Below the pieces are notes generated by a model. It was not told where the DNA came from. It ran no database searches and saw nothing but the letters and a program-made list of their open reading frames with translations. A stretch of 64,000 bases of DNA from Conus ventricosus (lineage: Eukaryota > Mollusca > Gastropoda > Neogastropoda > Conidae): NCBI GenBank assembly GCA_018398815.1, contig CM031604.1:51857362-51921361 (forward strand). Reading direction: 5' to 3'. Position numbers and translations under genes: made by a program. Positions 56,010-64,000 of this stretch are shown here, in pieces (the stretch's first letter is position 1; each line of letters begins with the position of its first letter).

Positions 56010-57128
56010 CTGTTATAAAAAAAAGACAGAGAAAGAATGGATGGAGGGACAAGTGACAGTTAATATGAAGTAACTGAAAAGCAAAACTTGCAGAAATATT
56101 ATGAAAAATATATGATTCAATCGACCCATAAATGTCGCCTTATCATCAATACTGCTTTAGAAATGTGTACAAACGTACACAAACCACCTGATGAGCAACT
56201 AGTGCCGAGACCATCACAGGCATATACTGCTAATGGAAAATGATGACTGTCCTTGCCCTATTTGGATTTAAACCAAAGATCTCTTGTTTGTGAGTGGTCT
56301 ACTAGGTCATCACTTTATGCGATTCTAAACAAAAACAGCGTTGAAATCAACTTAAACCAAAAAGCACACCAATCAGGTTAGAAAAGGCCATTTGAAACAA
56401 AGTTCAACTATAAAAAAAAAAAGATAGGGATTTAAAAAAACAAAATCTCACAGTGTCCAGACATTTTGTCTTTATTTCATTTGATTAATTCCATATATTA
56501 CTTATTTCATAAAATGTAAATGTTAGCTTTTGAGCAGTGCTCTCATCCCACATCCCTATCTTATTCTTCCCCACCAAAAACTAACTGATTGCCAATCTTG
56601 TTATTCAAACTATTCTTTCCTACAGCCATCCCCATCCATTTAGAGCTATGAGCTACTTTTTTCAAGCAATAACAGCTGTCCTCTTTTCAGCTGATTTTCT
56701 TTATTTCCAGCTGATTGCCTTCTTTTCCTCGACTGAGATTTCTTTTTTGTTGTTGTTGCTGGAAATGTTTGGAACACCTCTCCTATATATATATATATAT
56801 ATTTTTTTTTTTTAACAATAGGAAATCTGAATAAAAACTTGTTGAAAATACAGTTGAAAGCACAACATCTGTTATTCTGCAACGGGAAGCAGGTGCTCTT
56901 GTAGGCTGCCTGTTGTGTTTCCCTGCAGGTCAGATCTTCCACTCCTCTCCACTACAGTTATTACAAGTTTTTCCCTTTTTTGTATCTTCAGGAAGTTTAT
57001 TCTTTTTCTTTTCCCAAGAAGAAATTTGTTCATCATCTGTGCAATAGATTCTTTCATTTGTAAAAAGCTGTGGAACACACTCTTTCTTTTATTCTTAAAA
57101 GGGTTTTCGCTACAGATCATAACATTAC
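56010..57128 (-). other. STRIP last intron
   Basis: AT-rich intron with a short TA tract at 56,784-56,802. No element recognised. Confidence 0.8.
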
Positions 57129-57333
57129 CATTGCCGTAGGCCCAGTCATCTCCCAGGCGGTGTCGCACTTTCTGGTAGATGGCAGACATGGTCTTCATGT
57201 TGGACTTTCTCCACTGGCGGCCCAGGTACTTGGTCTGCAGCTTGAGCAGCTTCAGCACATACAGCTGCAGCATGGCCTGACGCACCTTCAGTGCCCGCTT
57301 CAGGATTGGCGCCGACTTGAACACCACCAGCAT
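57129..57333 (-). CDS. STRIP1: STRIP, penultimate exon
   Basis: 205 nt, intact, with sequence that is very highly conserved in animal STRIP proteins: MLVVFKSAPILKRALK, LKLQTKYLGRQWRKSNMKTM and SAIYQKVRHRLGDDWAYGN. Acceptor CATCAG and donor G/GTAATG on the minus strand. Residues at both junctions fit the neighbouring exons. Confidence 0.96.
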
Positions 57334-59138
57334 CTGATGGCACACAGCCAATAGCATGTCCATCTTACTGCATACATTACACTCTTCACTGCATGATGGT
57401 TCATTCACATAACTTTTATTACATACTAAATATATTACACTCTTCAATACATAATGGTCCATTATAATTGCATGTATCAATACATAACCCTCATATTAAT
57501 AAAGTTTTGATGAGAATTGTGTTCCTCTAAAAAAAAAAAAAAAGACAAATCTCTCAATGTACATCTTACTGTAAAGTTTCTTGTTGGTGTCCCTCAAACT
57601 GCTACTGTATTTTGTTTCCATTTGTCATCATTCTACATTCTGTAATTCACATTTCACAGTCCTTGAGTCTTGTTTCACAGGCAGATAGTATTTTTAGCAC
57701 CTGTAATGACTAAAGCATTTCTATTATATATCTTGTTGCTACATACCCCTCCTTGTGGAATATGACTACCCTCGATAGGGCAAGTGCACCGACACATCAT
57801 CTTCGTTTAAATTGTCCCCTCTCTCTTACTTGCCTGTTTATCTGATGAATCAAGCAGATGACTTGCCCTTGTAGGTTCTTTTTTTTAGTATGATGTGCAA
57901 GATAAACACAAAATAACACAGAGTTAAAAAAAAAAAAGCCATTTGCATGTTTTAAAAAAAAAAGAAAGAGCGAAAGAGAGAGAGAGAGAGAAAGAAACCT
58001 CATAACCAACAAAGGGAAAGAAGGCAATACGGAGAAAATGGAAATTCTGGAACAATGACGAATTGTGTGTGTCCATTTTTTCTTTTCGTTTGATTTGATT
58101 GAATAATTATTGAACTATGACAAATTGTGTGTCCACTTTTTTGTTTGTTTGGTTTGATTGAAAATGAAAGAATTAAAGAATATGATGCAACACTCAATAC
58201 ATGTTTCTTCTTGTCTTGTTTATCCCTCCATTTTTACAGCTATACTGAAAAATCACAGTGTGAATAATGGAAAGTTGAATGAGACAAGAACTCTGTAATT
58301 AAAACTTTTAAAATGGTACTTGTGTTACTGGGAGTGGTTGGACCTATATGTCTTTTCTTCACCGTATAGAATTCAGCATTATCTACCCAGCCCTGCGTGT
58401 ATAGATGTGCATAGACAAAAACTGACAAAAAATGGCAGCCCGTCACAACACAGTATATGCAGGGATCTGCAACTACTTTCACATCACTGAGTCTGCTGAC
58501 TCAAACAGGTAATTGTAACCATGAGAACCACATTTTGAATGCATGGTCAATCATCTTGAAGAACACGATTTTCTTTGATTATGTGGGCAGTACCTAAATC
58601 CATCAGTTAATTGCCTTTGTCTTTCTACTCAGCTGCACCCAAACTGGGTTTGGCAAACTGGATCTGGCCCACAGTTTTGTCGATAAATGAAAGAAAAACC
58701 CACTTTGAAATTAAAAATTTTTCCTCTCTTCCATGAACTGATGATGAACATTGTGTCAGGCACAATTTCTTCTATCCTCTTTTGCAGTCACAACATACAC
58801 GATGATGATGAACAAAATGTCTTGTTGGCCAGAGGTCCATTAGAAGAAGCTGGGTCCCAGACCAATAATCTGAATGAAGTCAAGCTGATCCAGCAGCAGA
58901 CTGTCAAGATCCATGTTGGAAGACTGAAGTCTGAATACAATCAGGTCGCTCTGGTAGCAGCTTGTTGGACTATATGATTGCAGACAGAAGTGTGTACTGT
59001 CATCAAATTAATCTAGAGACTGTCTGGTCACAGGCAGAAGAATGATACAATGAGGGACCTTATCTCTGGGACAACAACTGGCTGTGAGTCAGAAGTTGTT
59101 CTTTCCAAAGGCCATCTTCAGAGCCACTGGGCAACCTG
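57334..59138 (-). other. STRIP intron, unique part
   Basis: Non-coding. A run of T/A homopolymers and a duplicated AATTGTGTGTSCAYTTTTTT block at about 58,062 and 58,121. No gene. Confidence 0.6.
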
Positions 59139-60290
59139 TCATGCTGTGTGTTGACCACTTGTCTCATGTCATGCTGTGTGTTGACGAACTTGTCTCGTGT
59201 CCTCATGCTGTGTTGACCAACTTGTCTCATGTCCTCATGCTGTGTGTTGACCAACTTGTCTCCTGTCATGCTGTGTGTTGACCAACTTGTCTCATGTCCT
59301 CGAGTTCTGTGTTGACCAACTTGTCTCGTCCTCATGCTGTGTGTTGACCAACTTGTCTCATGTCCTCATGCTGTGTTGACCAACTTGTCTCATGTCCTCA
59401 TGCTGTGTGTTGACCAACTTGTCTCATGTCCTCATGCTGTGTGTTGACCAACTTGTCTCATGTCCTCATGCTGTGTGTTGACCAACTTGTCTCATGTCAT
59501 GCTGTGTGTTGACCAACTTGTCTCATGTCCTCATGCTGTGTTGACCAACTTGTCTCATGTCCTCATGCTGTGTTGACCAACTTGTCTCGTCCTCATGCTG
59601 TGTGTTGACCAACTTGTCTCATGTCCTCATGCTGTGTGTTGACCAACTTGTCTCATGTCATGCTGTGTGTTGACCAACTTGTCTCATGTCATGCTGTGTG
59701 TTGACCAACTTGTCTCATGTCCTCAAGCTGTGTGTTGACCAACTTGTCTCATGTCCTCATGCTGTGTGTTGACCAACTTGTCTCATGTCCTCATGCTGTG
59801 TGTTGACCAACTTGTCTCATGTCCTCAAGCTGTGTGTTGACCAACTTGTCTCATGTCCTCATGCTGTGTGTTGACCAACTTGTCTCATGTCCTCATGCTG
59901 TGTGTTGACCAACTTGTCTCATGTCCTCATGCTGTGTGTTGACCAACTTGTCTCATGTCCTCATGCTGTGTGTTGACCAACTTGTCTCATGTCATGCTGT
60001 GTTGACCAACTTGTCTCATGTCCTCATGCTGTGTGTTGACCAACTTGTCTCATGTCCTCAAGCTGTGTGTTGACCAACTTGTCTCATGTCCTCATGCTGT
60101 GTGTTGACCAACTTGTCTCATGTCCTCATGCTGTGTGTTGACCAACTTGTCTCATGTCCTCAAGCTGTGTGTTGACCAACTTGTCTCATGTCCTCATGCT
60201 GTGTGTTGACCAACTTGTCTCATGTCCTCATGCTGTGTGTTGACCAACTTGTCTCATGTCCTCATGCTGTGTGTTGACCAACTTGTCTCA
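59139..60290. repeat. 31-34 bp minisatellite, ~35 copies, in STRIP intron
   Basis: The unit holds TGTGTGTTGACCAACTTGTC and TCATGTCCTCATGC. Variants lack CCT (31 bp) or one TG (32 bp), and a TCAAGC variant recurs at intervals, hinting at a higher-order pattern. Open frames in it are artefacts. Confidence 0.97.
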
Positions 60291-60797
60291 CAAGTCCCAT
60301 GACTCCATGATGGTCATCATTATGCCGCCGAGTCAAATCTCTGCAGCAACTCGCAGTAGACACCAGTCTCCTGCCTCTAACAAAGCACTTCACCTAGCTC
60401 AGGTGGGCCCTCAACCATGTGTGCCATTTGCAGATGGTAAAATAGCCTCCAGCTATACCACCCCAGGCCACCAGGAGCAGCAGACCCATCAGTTGCCATT
60501 CACATTGGAAGTAAATCTGCACCGTACTGTCCTGCCCAGCTGCCTCTTTGCTCAATGACCCTCTGTGTCTTAACTCCACCCTACCCTTGGGACCTCGGTG
60601 AGCTCTACCACATTGCTACGGTGCCTTGTCCTTAGGATTCCAATCAGCAACCATAATGCTAAAGTGGAGCAAGTCAAAACACTTGCATCCCTCAAGCCCT
60701 TTTCTATACAACCATTCTTTTCACTGCTGATGACAAATGATTCAGCATGTCAGGATGCTGAACAGAAAACCCAGTTCGGTCATCAACTGCTACTGAC
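60291..60797 (-). other. STRIP intron, no other feature
   Basis: Sequence between minisatellite and exon. Nothing recognised. Confidence 0.6.
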
Positions 60798-60902
60798 CAT
60801 GGTGCGTGAGTGTTTCCACTTGGTCAGCTTGTTCAGGATCCTCAGCAAGTTGATGCAGGAGAAGATGTTGCGCCAGCAGTAGCTGGCTCCATCCCCACTC
60901 TC
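60798..60902 (-). CDS. STRIP1: STRIP exon (SCINLLRILNKLTK region)
   Basis: 35 codons in phase 0 between an AACAACAG acceptor and an ATG/GTCAGT donor. Contains YWRNIFSCINLLRILNKLTK followed by WKHSRTM, matching the strongly conserved STRIP core immediately before the penultimate exon. Confidence 0.95.
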
Positions 60903-61415
60903 CTGTTGTTTGGGGAATGAGAGACCACACCATTCATATCAATCAATCCATGTGTCCTACCAAACAGCATTATGTGTAAATTAACATAAAGAATATTCAT
61001 TTGAAAATCTGTCATCAATGTAATCATCAAATAAAAAAAAAAGAAAGAAAAGATAATACAGACCAAGGAACAAAGATCTATCGCACAGGTATCCGTATTT
61101 TTTTCATTCACACCAATAAGCAACTTCACCTGTTCCCATTTATGTATGTGTTCAAACTTGTAACATATTTCAGTGGTCACAAGAGGTAAAAATAAACACA
61201 CATACAAATAAAACCAAGACTGAAAGATGCCCGATATAAAATTTGTACTGATTAATCTTCTAAACAAGGCTTACTGGAAACTTTGCCCAATATAAAATAG
61301 TGTATCAATTACTATACAGTAATATCTTACATTAAAATATTATTCAAAAATCAATCAAAACCTGACAAGGCTTACTGGAAACTTTCCCCAATATAAAATA
61401 GTATCAATCACTATA

Positions 61416-62259
61416 CAGGCATGAAAGTGACCAGCAGTAAGAAAGGCTGAAAAATCGGCGGTGGTCTGGGGGCCACCGTAGGCCCCCAGTGGGGCCCAGG
61501 GGCAACGCCCCGGCGGGGGTCAGGGGGCAGAGCCCCTGAAGCTGAAGCTTTTTTATGAAATAAAAGGCCTAAAACTGCAAATAAACCCCTATTTCAGCGC
61601 TGTTAAGAAGGGCAAATAAGCCACATTTTCATGTTTTCAGTAATGAAAATAATACTTCAAAAGATCATATAATAATATACTTTTATATGTGCATACTGAC
61701 TCATTCACTCACATTATTTTGTGTTATTTTATTTTTACTTTTTAACATGCGCGCTGGTGACCTACTCGTTTTTGAGTGAACCAGTATTTTAGGAAGAAGA
61801 AGAAGAAAACAATGAGGCAGCCTTCGTCACAACATTGATTCAGTCGGTCAATCTTTCCACATGGAACACAAAATGCAGTGCCTTTTTCGTCTAATTTGCG
61901 AAACACATCGCCAACTCGAACATCGTCCACTTCCTGGTCTAGCCAGTCCCACCTCCAATCGTTTCTCATCCCTTTTTTTTCTGGCGTGAAATCGCGACGC
62001 GCTTGACAAACTTCGGCAATTTAACGATGTCCAACGTTCGACAGGCGCGAAAAGACCGGATGTTGATTGACGGCGGAAGTGACCGGTTGACTCTTTTGAG
62101 AATAACAAATTGTCCAAATGGGAATAGCATCGAACGAGTTTATTTTAGGATTTTTCTTTTCTATTTTTTTTGTTTTTTGGGCGGCACATTTTTTGGGCGG
62201 GCGGCGCAGATGAAAAAATGGGCGGAAAATCCGCCTTAGGCGGACGAATTTCATGCCTG
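61416..62259. mobile_element. Non-autonomous DNA transposon with 5-bp target duplication
   Basis: 844 bp with inverted ends CAGGCATGAAA, flanked on both sides by CTATA (61,411-61,415 and 62,260-62,264). The uninterrupted neighbouring repeat has a single CTATA at the site. The interior has a GC-rich segment (GGGGGCCACCGTAGGCCCCC at about 61,467) and GGCGGAAAATCCGCCTTAGG near the right end. No transposase; superfamily unknown. Confidence 0.85.
61720..61808 (+). mobile_element. CR1 3'-tail fragment nested in DNA transposon
   Basis: About 89 bp nearly identical to the 3' end of the CR1 copy at 13,560-13,652: AACATGCGCGCTGGTGACCT, GAGTGAACCAGTATTTTAGG and AAG repeats. Only the tail was inserted, the usual result of very early reverse-transcription stop. 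Confidence 0.9.
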
Positions 62260-62321
62260 CTATATAATAACATCTTACATTAAAAGATTATTTCAAAACG
62301 AATCAAAACCTGAAAACTCAC

Positions 62322-62388
62322 AATATTTTCTGCTGTTAACTCTGGCTGGTCCCCAATCACACATTTAGGAAACTCAAGAGCAGGAACT
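62322..62388 (-). CDS. STRIP1: STRIP exon (67 nt)
   Basis: Small exon between a CTGTTTCAG acceptor and an ATT/GTGAGT donor. With two bases from the previous exon it reads GVPALEFPKCVIGDQPELTA and ENI. PELTAE matches the same place in STRIP proteins. It lies only 58 bp from the transposon's right end. Confidence 0.9.
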
Positions 62389-62717
62389 CTGAAACAGAAA
62401 ACAATTGCTACACAACAACTGGATGGAAAAGGTCAGAAATCCATCTGAAGTTCTACTAAACGAGGTGGAGAGACAGAGTGTAAAACACACACAAGCATGC
62501 ACTCTGTCTTTGTGTCCATGCATGAACACACATGCATGCTCACATACCTTAGTTTTCAAGCACTCAAATACAAGTTAACCTGTACTATCTTTCTTTAAAA
62601 TAACTTTTCATTCATTTAATTATAATCATATTTTGGTGGTTATATACAGAATGATGAGCCATAAGTGGTTGAAACACAGCTGCAAAAGAATATGAACTTT
62701 TCAATGCAGCAACCTAC

Positions 62718-62818
62718 CCATTCTTTGCACTGACATAGGACAGGATGTTCTGGTTGAAGAACTTCAGTACCAAAGGTATACAGTTCGCAAAAACCAGGTG
62801 CTGGCTGGTAAACTCGAA
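62718..62818 (-). CDS. STRIP1: STRIP exon (101 nt)
   Basis: Between GTCTCAG and TGG/GTAGGT on the minus strand. Encodes FEFTSQHLVFANCIPLVLKF followed by FNQNILSYVSAKN, a conserved helical-repeat segment of STRIP. Confidence 0.94.
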
Positions 62819-63421
62819 CTGAGACAAAAACAAACACACAAAGTGTTTAATACAATCAAGTAAATATCCTACATAGAAACTTTTACACAAGGTATAAAAA
62901 ACACATTCGAGTATGCATCCTCAAGAGGAAATTTAATACTTTGGGAGCAAACAGAATGAAAGTGATTAAACTCTACAAAAATAAAAGCAGTCACAAAGCA
63001 CCCATCTTCCTGTTTACATCATAAACTTTTGTCTATTCTATTTGGAGACAAATTCATTATGTGTTCCAAATAACTTAATAAATGGGTGTAAGAATAAAAA
63101 GAATTTAAAAAAAAAGGAAATCAAACGTTCTGCACATGAAAACAGTCTAACTGCTTCCCTCACCAACCTATATCAACATATGATCCTATTTCTGACAGTC
63201 CAAACTAAAGCAGCAACAAAAATGATTAGAAGATTTTGATTCAACAATGGCTCATCTATGTAGTGTTGTTTTCAAAAAGCATCATTATGGTGAAATTACT
63301 GTCTGAAATGATTAACCAAATGACTCATAATCTGGAGGAAAGACTGCACCTGTTTCCATAAACAATAGCAAAACAGCACATAGAAACAAAGCCGACAATT
63401 CTGTTTCTCTTGTCCACTCAC

Positions 63422-63560
63422 CTGGTAGATGTGGTTGAGCTTGAAATGCTTCAACAGCAGCAGCAGCAGGCCAGAAATGGCTTTGACGATGATCTCTTTG
63501 TGCCGATTGACATCAATGCCCAGCTTCATCGACTGCAGTACTGTGGTCCTGCACTCAGTG
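63422..63560 (-). CDS. STRIP1: STRIP exon (first in window)
   Basis: Encodes GIDVNRHKEIIVKAISGLLL followed by LLLKHFKLNHIYQ, ending at CAG/GTGAGT. The 5' boundary is uncertain: AG sites lie at about 63,575, 63,561 and 63,546. Earlier exons of the gene are beyond the window's right edge. Confidence 0.9.
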
Positions 63561-63595
63561 TCCATCAAGTGGCTTTAATGGTAAGTCTGCTTTAA

Positions 63596-63632
<37 letters not shown>

Positions 63633-63714
63633 GATAGATAGATAGATAATTCATTAATCTAAGAACAATATTCCAGAAGTATTAACAACTACTTCACTAC
63701 TTTGGTGTTTCACA

Positions 63715-63769
<55 letters not shown>

Positions 63770-63837
63770 TCTATATATATATATATATATATAGATAGAT
63801 AGATAGATAGATATAGCATAAGTTTAATTTTATTAAT

Positions 63838-63887
<50 letters not shown>

Positions 63888-64000
63888 GTAAAATTCATTA
63901 AGCTGAGCAACAGCAATATCCCATAAGTATTAACAACTACTTCACTACTTTGGTGTTTTACAAGAGATATATATATATATATATATATAATTCATTAATC
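63596..64000. repeat. (TA)n/(GATA)n arrays with a repeated ~85-bp spacer
   Basis: TA/GATA tracts at 63,598-63,646, 63,718-63,812, 63,843-63,884 and 63,967-63,988. Between them a spacer containing AGTATTAACAACTACTTCAC and TACTTTGGTGTTT is repeated (about 63,677 and 63,927). In a STRIP intron; continues past the window. Confidence 0.92.

Larger units (their letters stand above)
61268..62313. repeat. ~101-bp tandem duplication, second copy interrupted
   Basis: Copy 1 lies at 61,268-61,367. Copy 2 starts at about 61,369, is interrupted after 61,415, and resumes at 62,260-62,313. Both contain GGCTTACTGGAAACTTT, CCAATATAAAATAG and ATCTTACATTAAAA. Copy 1 thus preserves the empty site of the inserted transposon. 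Confidence 0.9.

Noticed and set aside
58687..58977. 96-codon frame in a STRIP intron
   Set aside because: No recognisable domain and no splice context; probably chance.
59139..60290. CRISPR-like regular repeat
   Set aside because: Units follow each other with no unique spacers and the genome is eukaryotic; it is a minisatellite.

Overview
This is animal nuclear DNA, most likely from a mollusc or another lophotrochozoan. That rests on spliced GT-AG genes of metazoan families (a BTB/BACK C2H2 zinc-finger gene and STRIP of the STRIPAK complex), very many CA/GA/TA microsatellites, and a dense load of CR1-, L1- and I-type LINEs, a tRNA-headed SINE and DNA-transposon relics. The exact taxon is inference. 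A 1000-N placeholder gap lies at 5504-6503.

Layout: 1-16,900 is gene-poor and repeat-rich: a foldback MITE, a 7 x 30 bp minisatellite, an L1-like ORF2 remnant, a microsatellite cluster, a ~146 bp satellite on both sides of the gap, and three CR1-type reverse-transcriptase copies. 16,998-49,548 (+) holds a BTB-BACK gene with nine C2H2 fingers in eight recognisable exons. Its third intron would be only ~445 bp, but it carries a 16-kb Polinton/Maverick (adintovirus-like) element at 19,246-35,236 with ~255 bp terminal inverted repeats. The intron between exons 5 and 6 carries SINE-like sequence and a decayed I-type LINE. 46,185-55,755 is non-coding, with a 736-bp foldback, a hAT-like element and several tandem repeats. 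55,756-63,560 (-) holds the last six exons of STRIP, whose introns carry a ~35-copy minisatellite and a DNA transposon with a nested CR1 tail.

The Polinton carries retrovirus-type integrase, protein-primed family B DNA polymerase, A32-type packaging ATPase, a double-jelly-roll-type major capsid protein, several probable virion or membrane proteins, a tandemly duplicated structural-type gene, small paralogous membrane proteins, and a cargo block with a spliced look. Most of its genes are broken by frameshifts or stops, so this copy is probably inactive, though assembly indels may add to the damage. Nearly every one of its start codons directly follows an A-rich TWWAAAA-type tract, which looks like a shared promoter signature of the element. 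I saw no adenain-like protease in it.
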